From the NCBI GenBank assembly GCA_964462685.1, contig CAYWYR010000007.1, positions 92,544 to 156,543 on the forward strand: DNA of 64,000 bases. Reading direction: 5' to 3'. Within the stretch, counting starts at the first letter, position 1; each line of letters begins with the position of its first letter. This DNA is from CAYWYR01 sp964462685. Its GTDB lineage: Bacteria > Bacteroidota > Ignavibacteria > Kapaibacteriales > UBA2268. The notes beneath the pieces are model-generated. The model ran no database searches. It saw nothing but the letters and a program-made list of their open reading frames with translations, and was not told the DNA's origin. A program made the translations under genes and the position numbers. Below are positions 1-10,483 of the stretch, piece after piece.

Positions 1-1
1 G

Positions 2-3000
2 AATAACAATGATATTGACTATATCAAAAAACAGTTGAATATTATTTACGATATTTTAAATGAGGAGTCTATTGAGCATAGGGATATCAACCCTGATAAT
101 ATTTTAGTTCTCCCAAATTATAATATAGTTCTAATAGACTTTGGATGGGCTATAAAACGTGGCGATAAATCATTTACCCCAAATGGCCTAAACCCGGATT
201 ATCATCCTACAGAAGGACATTCGGATAAATTCTCTATTGAGAAAATCATTGAATTATTAGATAGTATCCAGGTTGATGAAATTCCGCAAGCATCCAATAA
301 AAGAAATAATTTAGAGGAACTCTCAAAGCTGTCAGCTCTCCTCGATGAATTAAGCGGCTATACCGATGGGGATTCAATATCGGCGAGCGGCATTCTTTAC
401 CGTTTAGCTGAAGAATGTTACCGATTAGGTAAATACAGGGATGCCTCCGAATATATTGAGGAAGAATTAATCATCAATCCTGACAACGATAAAGCACTTC
501 ACCTTTTAAGTGATATTGAGAATCAAAGAGAAAAAGAAAATATATCTCAAAGCGAACTTCCAGAAGACGATATAGATTTTAGCGATTTTTCCGGATTTGA
601 AAAACTCGGGCAAAAACTCATGGATCGCTCCGAGGAGGAATTCATATCAGTTGATAGCAGGGGGTTTAAGTATGATGTAAGTATTATAATACCAGTATTC
701 AATAATCCCGAGCTTACAGGTAAAACCCTTGAAAGTATCTTCGCTTCAGCAAGCCTAGTGAGATATGAGGTGATAGTTATAGATAATGGTTCTGAAAGTG
801 ACACCAAGCGAGTCTTAAAATCCTTCAGCAGCCGTGAAAATTTTACTGTTTACACCAATAAAGATAATCTGGGTTTTGCGAAAGCTGTAAATTTGGGAAT
901 ATCAGAGCGTAAAGGTAGGCATGCGCTTTTACTGAATAACGACATCATTGTGTACGGAGGCTGGCTTCAAAAGCTAACAGCTGCTTTAAAAGATAGTATA
1001 GGTATAGTGGGGGGCTTGCTTTTATATCCAGGTAGCCAGATAGTTCAGCACGCAGGTGTCAATATAGGAACTGAGGACGGATACAGTATCGCCCCCTATC
1101 ACGTCGATCAGTTTGCAGACCTTTCAAAAACCCCTGACTTAATTAGCAGCCGCGAAGTTGATGCTGTTACTGGCGCTATGATGCTGATATCTTTTGATTG
1201 TATTGAAAAAGTTGGGGTTTTGGATGAATCCTATATTAACGGCCTGGAAGATATCGACTACTGTATAAGAGCAAGAAAACACGGCTTTGGTATATATCTT
1301 GAGTCGGATGCAGTTGCATATCATTACGAAAGTATGAGCAAGGGAAGGCATGATAACGATATCTACAACTGGCAGCTACTAAATAAGAAATGGATACCAG
1401 CACAGGTAATAAATGAGGCTCAGCAGAGTACTTTAGAAAACGTAGAGTCGATCAGATCCAATAAAGAGAGGATAGAAAAAAAGCGTTTATCAAACAGCGG
1501 TTTAAGTCAAACCGGTACAGAACCACAGATACAGCCTCTGCCGGAGGAAGAAGATATTGAGCTGAGTATTATTATACTTACCCATAACAATATCGATTAT
1601 ACCATAACCTGCCTGGAATCCCTTTTCAGAACGCTGACTGTTACCGCCGAAGTTATAGTGGCCGATAACGCCTCAGAAGATGATACATTAATGTATCTGG
1701 AAAATCTTGGACAGAGAATTACTCTGATAAAAAACAGACAGAATTTCTCTTTTAGCAAAGCAAATAATATTGCGGCTAAAAAGGCAAAAGGTAAATACCT
1801 TTTATTCCTGAATAATGATGTGGAACTGCTTCCCGGGTGGTGTGATTTTTTGGTTTCTCATTTTGAAAATAATCCAGGCACAGGTGTTCAAGGCGCAAAG
1901 CTTCTCTATCCGAACGGGAAAATTCAGCACGCCGGCATTGTTTACGGTAAGGTATCTGAAACTGTAGATATGCATTATCATATATATCTTACCAAAAACC
2001 GGAATGCGCCTGAAGTCAATCAAACCAGACAGTTCCAGATGGTAACCGGTGCGATGCTGGCTATACGCCGAGAACTTTTCGAAGAAGTTGAAGGTTTTGA
2101 CGAAGAATATATATTTGGATATGAAGACCTTGATTTATGCCTTAAAGCTGGGCAAAATGGAGCCAAGACCATATATAATCACGAGGTGGAAGCCTATCAT
2201 CATGAAAGCATCACGAAAAAATCAGAGGGTCTTCAAAGGTTTGAAAGCTTTATAATTAACCCAGAAGGGCTGGATGCGGAAAATAATCGAATTTTTCAAA
2301 GTAAATGGAAGGATATACTAAAGGCGGACGCTGATAAATATTACGAAGAAGATGGTTTTTATGGCCTTGTATCTAATAAGTCAATATCCGAGCAATATAC
2401 AGCCAGATTAAATGAATTCGTATCTAATGCGAATATAATTATCAATAAAAAAGGTGTTCAGTTCAGGAAAAAACTAGCTGAAATACTCTTTGGGGATGCT
2501 GGGGTTGATTTTATTTCCAAACCTCAATATTTACTCCGCACTAGTGTTTTCGATCTGAAACAAGCTGAAAAAGAAATTGGAATATCCACGGACTACATCA
2601 GAGAGAAGACTTCTACCCCGCAATCTCTGCCAAGGGTAATGTTTACTATGTATGGCTGGGAAGATAGCGGCGGAGGTACGATACTTCCGAACCAGATTGC
2701 TAAAAAACTCGTGGCGGAGGGTTTTGAAGTAGCTGTATTTTATGCCGATACCGATAATCATACAGAAAGCGGGAAAGCGGAATTAATCTATAATACTCAG
2801 AACGGAGTTGATCTTTATGCAGTAAAAGGCAGAAAAATCCTGTTTACTGACTCCAATGACCCTCTTTCGGAAATCGAGGATAAAGCAGTAGTACAGCTTT
2901 TTGAAGACGCGATTAATTCATTTAAACCAGATATCGTACACTTCCATAATTTCGTCGGCCTGTCTTTTGCATTGTCCGACATAACCAAACTACACGGTAT

Positions 3001-6000
3001 TACAACTTTCTATACTCCGCATAATTATCATTTGATTGATCCTACACTTTATATGATCAATAATGATCTGAAAAGCTGGAAAGGTACGGATATATTCAGA
3101 AATACGACTATACCTATCGAAAGACATTCTGATTATAAAAAAAGAGTGATAAAAGCCAAAGATCTCCTAAGGGATAACATTGATTATACATTGGCTGTCT
3201 CATCCAGACAAAAAGATATCCTTAGCGAATTTATGGGCTATGGGCCGGAACTTTATGTTGTCAATCAGATATCTGATCTGGTAAACAGGTCTCCTAGGTT
3301 ACAGAAGGAAACCGATGTTAATGAACCTTTGAAAATCGGATATGTGGGTTCGGTTATACCCCATAAGGGAGTTCATCTGCTTGCAATGGCAGCGGAAAAA
3401 TTCCAGCATGGCGATCTCGAGCTACATATATTCGGTGAGGCTAGCGGTGAATATGAAAAGTTTCTGAAACAGATTTCTACCAAGAATAATATATATTTTC
3501 ACGGCAAATACGATTCTTTAAATCATGTAGCCGATTTGGTTGACGTAGTTGCGTTCACAAGTATATGGGAGGACTGTGCCCCACTTGTCATAGCCGAAGT
3601 GCTTTCGTTAGGATTGCCATGTGTCGCACCTTCCATAGGTGGTTTCAGTGATTTTATTCTTAACGGAGTAAATGGATTGATTTATGATGCCGGCTCACCG
3701 GAATCACTTGCCGAAAGCATAGATTTATTATACAGCGACAGGTATAAAATATCAGAGCTAAGCAAAAACTGTTTTTTGCCCTATGGTTTTGATGAGTTTG
3801 TTTCACACGTAGCTGGGTTGTATCAAAAAGCATTTTACGGTATCAGTGTGATAGAAGGCGAGATTACTTTAAGTTTTAGAGAGCATCTTCAAAAAACAGT
3901 GCCTGGGAAACCTTATAGTAAAACGACTGGTATTACAAGCAGAACTTCTTCTAAAGGTAGCCAAAATAAATATCCTAAACACGGATTTTCTACCAAAAGA
4001 GCAACAGGCAGGCTGCCTGAGACTTTACCTGAAATTGTTAGGCTTAATCTCGGCTGCGGGTTAGACGTAAGAGATGGTTTTATCAATATCGACTTATATT
4101 CTGATGATCCGAGAGTCGTGGGTATGGATATAAGGCATATTGATCTGCCTGACTCTACTGCCGACCAGATTATCGCATCAGACATTATAGAACATTTCCC
4201 CCATAGAGAGATAAACGACATACTCAGAGAATGGAATAGGGTTCTAAAACCCAGCGGTGTACTGATAATCAGATGTCCTAACCTAAGGCTTCAGCTGCAG
4301 GCTTATATGAGAGGTGACTGGGATGCGGATATAGCTTCTTATATGATTTTCGGGGGGCAGACAAATCCAGGAGATTATCACTATATCGCTTTTGATCATA
4401 ATTCAATAGAAAAACATCTCAAAGAAACAGGTTTTGAGATTGACTCGATTCGAGATGAGGATTACCCCCAGAATAAAGGATATATCAATCTTAATATGGT
4501 CGTCAGGGCGAAAAAAGTAATCAAAGATAGTCAGAACCTATCGGAGAACGATCCGCTTTCAACTAAAAAAGATACTGATCACGGTTTTTCACCATCTGAT
4601 TCCGCCGAAAACCCGGAAACCCAGGATGTAACGAGTATAGCCAATATTAAAAAAGCGATTCAATCAAATATTGACGTGCCTGTGCCTTCCAATCCTTTGA
4701 TAAATCTTGTTTGGGAAGGTACCCAAATGGTTTATCATTCCCTAGCACTTGTAAACCGGGAAATAGCCAATGAACTCATTGGCTTGGATGAGATTGACAT
4801 AAGCCTTGTACCTTATGAAAAAGATAAGATACATCCGCTGACTAATGAAAAGTTCGCTAGAATATTCTCTAAAGATATAAGAGTAAAAGATGATAATCCA
4901 GCGGCTAAGGGCAAGCCTTTTTTATGGGTACGCCATCAGTGGCCACCACAGCCAGAACCGCCCCGTGGTAGTAAATGGATAATCATGCAACCGTGGGAGC
5001 TGGATGTACTGCCAGAGGAATTCGTAAAGACTTTCAAGAGTGCCGATGAGATCTGGACACCTTCGAACTTTAGCCGTAGGGCTTTTATCAATTCCGGTAT
5101 TGAACCTGCGAAGATTCAGGTAATACCTAACGGTGTAAATACAGATATATTCAAACCGGAAGGTGAAAAATATAAACTGGAGACCGATGCGGCTCTTAAG
5201 ATTCTTTTTGTGGGCGGTACGCTGAACCGTAAAGGTATAGACGTACTGCTTGAAACCTACAAGAATACCTTCAAGCAGGCCGACAGTGTTTGTCTCATAA
5301 TAAAAGATATGGGATCAGATTCCTTTTATAAGGGTATAAATGCGAGAGACTATCTCAATAAATTCTGCGAGCAGGATGATATCCCGCAAATAATTTATAT
5401 CGATGAAGAGCTGAGCGAAAATGATATGGCGTCACTTTACAGATCGGCCAGCGTATTTGTTTCGCCTTACCGCGGGGAGGGGTTCTCGCTTCCTACTCTC
5501 GAAGCAATGGCATGCGGTTGCGTACCAATAGTAACAGCAGGCGGTGCGACAGATGACTTCGTAGAGGATGGTGTTGGATTTAGAATCGCTTCTGAACCTG
5601 AAGATATCGCAGAAGAGATATCAGGCCTTAAATTAGTAAGAAAAGCCAAATGGCTAAAGCCAAGTGAAAAATCTCTGAAAACTATCTTTAGGTATATATA
5701 TCACGCCCCGCATGTATTGCCCGTTATGGCTGCAAACGGTATCGCTAAATCGCATTCCGGATGGACATGGAAACATACGGCCTTTAAAATACTCAATAGG
5801 ATAGACTCTATATATGGTATTGACACAAGTACAGGATATAGAGATAAAATTATAGAAATATCAGAAAAGCCATATTCTCAGCTTGATGATATTTTAAGCT
5901 ATGTAAATACAGACTATGATAGAGATAGACTGATCGAAAAAGCGGAAAAGCTGGCTAAATCAAATATCAAAGAAGATATCAAACAGACAACACTCAATTA

Positions 6001-6409
6001 TATCGCAAAAGTAATAATAGACGACGGCTTTCCTGATGATGCAGAAAAAATTCTCGAGTTATCGGATATTATTGGGGAGTCATTAGATACAAAATTCCTA
6101 AGGCTGATTTCCGAGCAAGGCTTGGAGCCCGAGGTCTATCTCGAACGGCTTTCCGAGATAATCTCCCGTTCTAACGATGATAATATCCAGTCTCTGTCTA
6201 TCGGTATCGGCCAGGCTTATCTGATAAATCTGGGCTCTCAGATATTGGAGGGCATGGGTGATATAGAAGGTGCGATCTCAATGATGAACATAGCCGTAAT
6301 ATCAGAACCAACAGATAAAACATTATATCTTAGGCTTGCTGATCTTTATGAAAGTTTAGGTGACACAATCTCTGCGGACAAAAACAAAAAGATCGCATCG
6401 ACACTATAA
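2..6409 (+). CDS. Giant multidomain glycosyltransferase with kinase-like N-terminus (5' truncated)
   Basis: The frame is open from base 2, so the true start lies upstream. Counting from codon 35: residues 13-50 resemble the catalytic part of a protein-kinase fold (HRDINPDN loop, then DFG in LIDFGWA). A TPR-like stretch follows (about 120-160), then two family-2 glycosyltransferases (about 212-460 and 508-760; both have IIIP/IIIL starts and an LLNND/FLNND metal-binding DxD-like motif), a GT4 domain (about 863-1265, with HKG and E-x7-E-like region), a SAM methyltransferase (about 1333-1490, LNLGCG), a second GT4 (about 1551-1860, NRKG and SPYRGEGFSLPTLEAMACG) and C-terminal helical TPR-like repeats. 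It probably builds a surface glycan or O-glycan in the cytoplasm, assembling and methylating several sugars. No polysaccharide export genes are visible downstream. The substrate is unknown. Confidence 0.9.
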   Translation, partial: NNNDIDYIKKQLNIIYDILNEESIEHRDINPDNILVLPNYNIVLIDFGWAIKRGDKSFTPNGLNPDYHPTEGHSDKFSIEKIIELLDSIQVDEIPQASNKRNNLEELSKLSALLDELSGYTDGDSISASGILYRLAEECYRLGKYRDASEYIEEELIINPDNDKALHLLSDIENQREKENISQSELPEDDIDFSDFSGFEKLGQKLMDRSEEEFISVDSRGFKYDVSIIIPVFNNPELTGKTLESIFASASLVRYEVIVIDNGSESDTKRVLKSFSSRENFTVYTNKDNLGFAKAVNLGISERKGRHALLLNNDIIVYGGWLQKLTAALKDSIGIVGGLLLYPGSQIVQHAGVNIGTEDGYSIAPYHVDQFADLSKTPDLISSREVDAVTGAMMLISFDCIEKVGVLDESYINGLEDIDYCIRARKHGFGIYLESDAVAYHYESMSKGRHDNDIYNWQLLNKKWIPAQVINEAQQSTLENVESIRSNKERIEKKRLSNSGLSQTGTEPQIQPLPEEEDIELSIIILTHNNIDYTITCLESLFRTLTVTAEVIVADNASEDDTLMYLENLGQRITLIKNRQNFSFSKANNIAAKKAKGKYLLFLNNDVELLPGWCDFLVSHFENNPGTGVQGAKLLYPNGKIQHAGIVYGKVSETVDMHYHIYLTKNRNAPEVNQTRQFQMVTGAMLAIRRELFEEVEGFDEEYIFGYEDLDLCLKAGQNGAKTIYNHEVEAYHHESITKKSEGLQRFESFIINPEGLDAENNRIFQSKWKDILKADADKYYEEDGFYGLVSNKSISEQYTARLNEFVSNANIIINKKGVQFRKKLAEILFGDAGVDFISKPQYLLRTSVFDLKQAEKEIGISTDYIREKTSTPQSLPRVMFTMYGWEDSGGGTILPNQIAKKLVAEGFEVAVFYADTDNHTESGKAELIYNTQNGVDLYAVKGRKILFTDSNDPLSEIEDKAVVQLFEDAINSFKPDIVHFHNFVGLSFALSDITKLHGITTFYTPHNYHLIDPTLYMINNDLKSWKGTDIFRNTTIPIERHSDYKKRVIKAKDLLRDNIDYTLAVSSRQKDILSEFMGYGPELYVVNQISDLVNRSPRLQKETDVNEPLKIGYVGSVIPHKGVHLLAMAAEKFQHGDLELHIFGEASGEYEKFLKQISTKNNIYFHGKYDSLNHVADLVDVVAFTSIWEDCAPLVIAEVLSLGLPCVAPSIGGFSDFILNGVNGLIYDAGSPESLAESIDLLYSDRYKISELSKNCFLPYGFDEFVSHVAGLYQKAFYGISVIEGEITLSFREHLQKTVPGKPYSKTTGITSRTSSKGSQNKYPKHGFSTKRATGRLPETLPEIVRLNLGCGLDVRDGFINIDLYSDDPRVVGMDIRHIDLPDSTADQIIASDIIEHFPHREINDILREWNRVLKPSGVLIIRCPNLRLQLQAYMRGDWDADIASYMIFGGQTNPGDYHYIAFDHNSIEKHLKETGFEIDSIRDEDYPQNKGYINLNMVVRAKKVIKDSQNLSENDPLSTKKDTDHGFSPSDSAENPETQDVTSIANIKKAIQSNIDVPVPSNPLINLVWEGTQMVYHSLALVNREIANELIGLDEIDISLVPYEKDKIHPLTNEKFARIFSKDIRVKDDNPAAKGKPFLWVRHQWPPQPEPPRGSKWIIMQPWELDVLPEEFVKTFKSADEIWTPSNFSRRAFINSGIEPAKIQVIPNGVNTDIFKPEGEKYKLETDAALKILFVGGTLNRKGIDVLLETYKNTFKQADSVCLIIKDMGSDSFYKGINARDYLNKFCEQDDIPQIIYIDEELSENDMASLYRSASVFVSPYRGEGFSLPTLEAMACGCVPIVTAGGATDDFVEDGVGFRIASEPEDIAEEISGLKLVRKAKWLKPSEKSLKTIFRYIYHAPHVLPVMAANGIAKSHSGWTWKHTAFKILNRIDSIYGIDTSTGYRDKIIEISEKPYSQLDDILSYVNTDYDRDRLIEKAEKLAKSNIKEDIKQTTLNYIAKVIIDDGFPDDAEKILELSDIIGESLDTKFLRLISEQGLEPEVYLERLSEIISRSNDDNIQSLSIGIGQAYLINLGSQILEGMGDIEGAISMMNIAVISEPTDKTLYLRLADLYESLGDTISADKNKKIASTL

Positions 6410-6545
6410 TTAAAACTGTTCGATAAATTTTTATCTAAGCCAGTATATTTTATTGCGACTATTTATGGAGTAATGGTATAGCTTATAATCAAAATGTTAA
6501 TTTACATTGATAAGTTTACCATAATTTTACTTCTAATCAGCGATT

Positions 6546-8906
6546 ATGCATAAAGCGTTCCTTTTGTTGATATTTGGGCTCACATTCTTTCTTGGGTACG
6601 ATACTATTATTGCAGCTAGTATATCCGGCCAGGTACTCGATCAGATTTCAGGGGAAAGCATAGCTGGGGCTTCTGTTTATCTCAAAACGGCCGGTGATAC
6701 CACAAACAATATCATAACTGGTAGAAGCACCAATAGCTATGGGCTTTACTCATTATCAGATATCGAGCCGGGCAAATACGATCTATATGTCAGAAGTATA
6801 GGCTATTCAACGAAGAAAACCCCCCTGACTGTTGCCGATAGTTCGCTCAAGGTAAACGTAATGCTTTCCCCAAGCGATATGCTGGCGCAAGAGGTTACAG
6901 TTGTAGGAGATAGGAATGAGGCTCAGACTATCGAGAACATTTCGGTTGTTGATATTGAACCGAGTTTCATCAAAAGAATGCCCGCTATCGGAGGGGAAAT
7001 AGATCTTTTCAGAACCTTACAGCTTTTGCCGGGTATTTCTTCAGCTAATGAGTTAAGCTCTGGCTTATATGTGCGTGGCGGCTCACCCGACCAGAATCTT
7101 ATCTTGTTGGACGGAGTTATAGTCTATAACCCGACACACCTTGGCGGATTTTTCAGTACCTTCAATACTGACGCGCTGAAAGATATCCGCATGATAAAAG
7201 GTGCTTTCCCCGCTGAGTATGGCGGAAGGGTATCCAGCGTACTTGATGTGACAATGAAAGAGGGCGCAAAAGACGGCCTTCACGGTTCCGGCGGTATCAG
7301 CCTGATAGCTTCTCGGCTTACTCTTGAAGGCCCTATCACGGAGGATATTTCTTTTATGATATCAGGCCGTAGATCATACTTAGATTTGTTCTTGAGCGGC
7401 TTTGCCCCAGAAGATGAGGAAGTACCCTCGTATTATATCTATGATCTCAATGCAAAGACGAACTGGCGTATTGATGAAAACAACCACCTCTATCTTAGCG
7501 GGTATTTCGGTGGTGACGTGTTTTCGTTCGATTCCGATGATGCCAACGGTGAAGAAATAGGTATAGATTGGGGAAACAGTACCGCCAACCTAAGATGGAT
7601 GCATATCGTGTCGCCTGAGATGTTCACGAACTTCTCACTCATCTATACTGATTTTAGCTTCAACACCAATTTTACGGATAATAACGCCGGGGGCGCGGAT
7701 GTATCTTTCGGTACACTGAGCCGGATTAGGGATTTTATGATTAGGGGTAATGCTGATTATTTCCCTCACCAGGATCACCACATCAAATTCGGGATAGAGT
7801 CTATTCTCCATCAGTTTACTATAAACGCGGGCCAGACCTCAGGCGTTATAGATGATGAGTTTGAAGATGGCTTAGGACTTTTTCAGGAAGGTGATGAGAC
7901 AGCTGTAGAAACAGCAGTATATTTTCAGGATGAATGGCAGATAACGCCGCGTCTTGCGAGTAATCTTGGGGTTAGGTTGTATTATTTCGACAGAGGGAAT
8001 TATGTATTCCCAGAGCCGAGAATGTCGTTTGCTTATGATCTGTATGATGATATCCAGCTGAAAGCCGCGGCAACTATGGGGCACCAGTTCCTACATCTTG
8101 TCGTCAGAAATGATGTGCCGCTACCGACAGACCTATGGTTTCCATCAACAGAGGACATTCTGCCACAAAGGGCTTACCAAGGTGTACTAGGTGCGGAAAA
8201 GACTTTTTTAGGTGGCGAATATCTGGTATCAGTCGAAGGTTTCTATAAGTATATGGAAAACCTGTTGGAGTTCCGGGAGGATGTAGAGTTCACATTCGGC
8301 CTGCCGCAGAGCGGTGACTTTGCTCGTGGAACAGGGCAGGCCTACGGTCTAGAGTTTTTTCTGAACAAGCGATTGGGTGATTTTACAGGCTGGCTGGGAT
8401 ACACACTTAGCTGGTCAACCCGCCAGTTCGATGAGATAAACCGTGGTGATCCTTTTTTCGTCAGATATGACAGGCGGCATGATGTATCGCTCACCTTAAA
8501 TTATTCATTCAGTGAAAACTGGGAGATAGGTGCAGTATGGGTATATGCTACCGGCCAGGCTTTTACGATGCCTCAAGGTCAGTTCCAACTGCCGAGGGAT
8601 CTGGGCAATTCCAACTCTTGGTCTACCGATCAGCAGGATTTCACCGAGAGAAACGGTTACAGACTGCCTGCTTACCATAGGCTGGATCTCAACTTTATGT
8701 GGAAACATAAGATTTTCAATGATGGTGACGGATGGCTTAGTATCAATTTGTATAACGTGTACAACAGGCTGAACCCATTCGCACAATTTGTTGATACTGA
8801 TTACAGTTACGACCCCCAAACGGGCACATCATCTGATAGAAGGGTTATCAGGCAATTGACACTTTTCCCTTTTATACCTACATTAGCATATAACTTTGAG
8901 TTTTAA
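6546..8906 (+). CDS. TonB-dependent outer-membrane receptor with carboxypeptidase-like domain
   Basis: The protein has 786 aa. It starts with a signal peptide (residues 1-24), then a carboxypeptidase regulatory-like beta domain (about 25-110, ISGQVLDQISGESIAGASVYL), a plug (about 140-250, YVRGGSPDQNLILLDG and AEYGGRVSSVLDV) and a 22-strand-type barrel ending in NFEF, a normal BAM-recognised end. Such receptors use TonB energy to import large or scarce ligands. The next gene is a DUF4249 lipoprotein starting 1 nt after this stop, a pairing common in Bacteroidota, so the two likely form one operon and complex. No glycan or metal enzymes lie nearby, so the ligand cannot be told. Confidence 0.93.
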   Translation: MHKAFLLLIFGLTFFLGYDTIIAASISGQVLDQISGESIAGASVYLKTAGDTTNNIITGRSTNSYGLYSLSDIEPGKYDLYVRSIGYSTKKTPLTVADSSLKVNVMLSPSDMLAQEVTVVGDRNEAQTIENISVVDIEPSFIKRMPAIGGEIDLFRTLQLLPGISSANELSSGLYVRGGSPDQNLILLDGVIVYNPTHLGGFFSTFNTDALKDIRMIKGAFPAEYGGRVSSVLDVTMKEGAKDGLHGSGGISLIASRLTLEGPITEDISFMISGRRSYLDLFLSGFAPEDEEVPSYYIYDLNAKTNWRIDENNHLYLSGYFGGDVFSFDSDDANGEEIGIDWGNSTANLRWMHIVSPEMFTNFSLIYTDFSFNTNFTDNNAGGADVSFGTLSRIRDFMIRGNADYFPHQDHHIKFGIESILHQFTINAGQTSGVIDDEFEDGLGLFQEGDETAVETAVYFQDEWQITPRLASNLGVRLYYFDRGNYVFPEPRMSFAYDLYDDIQLKAAATMGHQFLHLVVRNDVPLPTDLWFPSTEDILPQRAYQGVLGAEKTFLGGEYLVSVEGFYKYMENLLEFREDVEFTFGLPQSGDFARGTGQAYGLEFFLNKRLGDFTGWLGYTLSWSTRQFDEINRGDPFFVRYDRRHDVSLTLNYSFSENWEIGAVWVYATGQAFTMPQGQFQLPRDLGNSNSWSTDQQDFTERNGYRLPAYHRLDLNFMWKHKIFNDGDGWLSINLYNVYNRLNPFAQFVDTDYSYDPQTGTSSDRRVIRQLTLFPFIPTLAYNFEF

Positions 8907-8907
8907 T

Positions 8908-9816
8908 ATGAGCCATAATATAAAATCGATGATAAAAAACAGATCTACTCTTAATCTCAAGCAAGTAACTGCCGCAATACTCTTATTTATAGGATTGATA
9001 GGGTGCGAGCAGATAGTAGAAGGCGACTTGGATTATGAAGAAAAAATGGTTCTATACGGTATATTGGAAAACGGCGGCAAGATAGAGGGCATCTCTATCA
9101 CCCATACTATCCCGCCCCTGGGAATTTTAGATACGGCAGATAATAATATTTATAACGCGGATGTAGAAATTACCCACAACGGTACTATTTACGAAGCTAC
9201 AGGAAAATGGGATGATGAATTTAATTGGGTATATGGAATTCCAGAGGATATAATATTGGGGTCAGGTGATCTCATCAGTATAAGAGCAGAATGGAAAAAT
9301 CATCTGATTACCGCCGAGACATATATTCCCGAAATGCCTGTTGTAGATTATCTTACTGGTTTTCTTAATAGCGATCAGTTCGATAACTTTAGTTCATCAT
9401 ATACTATGTACGCTTATATCGAGAACATTGACCCAGAAGACTATTACATCGGTGGTATTTTCATTACCCAAGAATCATTCAACAGGGTAAACCCCGCAAC
9501 AGGGAAAGATGGCCTGAACAAAGAAAAAATATTAATAGCAGATAATGATTACTATTATAAAGATGATGGATCTGGAGATAATAAAGTGGATTCTATCCAG
9601 GAAATAAACGAATTGTTCTCTATAGAAGCATATCCAGCTGATTTCTTCCAATACTGGTCCACCAGAAGGGATAATGACGTTTACGGAGATATATTCTCTT
9701 CGGACGGCCGTAACCCTATCTGGAATGTCAGAGGTGGATTAGGTGTATTCTTCGGCAGATCAAGAACAAGCTTCAGATCCGTTAATTATAGAATTGAAAC
9801 TATAGACCCTGACTAA
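8908..9816 (+). CDS. DUF4249-type outer-membrane-associated lipoprotein
   Basis: A short polar start is followed by a hydrophobic segment and a lipobox (IGLIGCEQ), so this should be a lipoprotein. The body (YEEKMVLYGILENGGKIEGISITHT, with beta-rich repeats) matches my recollection of the DUF4249 family, which accompanies TonB receptors in Bacteroidota. It starts 1 nt after the receptor's stop, so the two are surely cotranscribed. I chose ATG 8908; an in-frame ATG at 8929 would also keep the signal peptide. It probably acts as an accessory or surface subunit of the upstream receptor. The family assignment is from recognition, without a search. Confidence 0.8.
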   Translation: MSHNIKSMIKNRSTLNLKQVTAAILLFIGLIGCEQIVEGDLDYEEKMVLYGILENGGKIEGISITHTIPPLGILDTADNNIYNADVEITHNGTIYEATGKWDDEFNWVYGIPEDIILGSGDLISIRAEWKNHLITAETYIPEMPVVDYLTGFLNSDQFDNFSSSYTMYAYIENIDPEDYYIGGIFITQESFNRVNPATGKDGLNKEKILIADNDYYYKDDGSGDNKVDSIQEINELFSIEAYPADFFQYWSTRRDNDVYGDIFSSDGRNPIWNVRGGLGVFFGRSRTSFRSVNYRIETIDPD

Positions 9817-9866
9817 ATCCAAAAATCATTCATATTAATGATATGCCCAAAAACCTGAACTAAATC

Positions 9867-10472
9867 ATGCCTGATCTTAAAAGACTTCTGAATATCCAAT
9901 CACCTATTATACTTGCGTCAGGATCGCCGCGCCGAAAGCACCTTTTGGAAAGCATAGGGCTTGTATTTCAGGTTTTTCGCCCAGAGCTTGATGAGCCGCC
10001 ACATACACCCGGCACCCTTCCCTCGGAATACGTAGAACAGCTATCCAAGCTTAAATTAGAATCATGTATCGAAAGATTCAGCGATGATTCCGTTATAATC
10101 ACTGCTGATACAGTGGTTAGCATAAATAATCAAATTCTGGGCAAACCTAACAGCACCGAAGAAGCTATCGCTATGCTTGGATTGCTATCAGATAATATCC
10201 ATACAGTATATACGGGTTATTCAATAATACAAAAGAAAAGCGGTATCAAGGTTACCCGCCACTGTGCCACCGAAGTATATTTTCGCAGATTAGAGGATAG
10301 CGAGATAAAGGATTATGTCGATGGCGGCTCCCCGATGGACAAAGCCGGTAGCTATGGCATTCAGGATGATTTAGGTGCGGTATTCGTTGAGAAGATCCAC
10401 GGTGATTATTTCAATGTGGTAGGCCTTCCGTTATCTATGGTATATACTGATCTGAAAAAATTCTCTTGGTAA
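9867..10472 (+). CDS. maf: Maf-family nucleoside triphosphate pyrophosphatase
   Basis: This 201-aa protein shows the Maf hallmarks: ILASGSPRRKHLLESIG at the N-terminus (phosphate-binding SxSPRR), ADTVV in the middle, KP in LGKPNSTEEA, and DKAGSYGIQ near the C-terminus. Maf proteins hydrolyse modified or canonical NTPs to NMPs and are tied to septum control in some bacteria. It is cytoplasmic and of normal length. It lies 50 bp after the DUF4249 gene and converges with the ABC ATPase 11 bp away. Confidence 0.95.
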   Translation: MPDLKRLLNIQSPIILASGSPRRKHLLESIGLVFQVFRPELDEPPHTPGTLPSEYVEQLSKLKLESCIERFSDDSVIITADTVVSINNQILGKPNSTEEAIAMLGLLSDNIHTVYTGYSIIQKKSGIKVTRHCATEVYFRRLEDSEIKDYVDGGSPMDKAGSYGIQDDLGAVFVEKIHGDYFNVVGLPLSMVYTDLKKFSW

Positions 10473-10483
10473 AACCTATTCTC

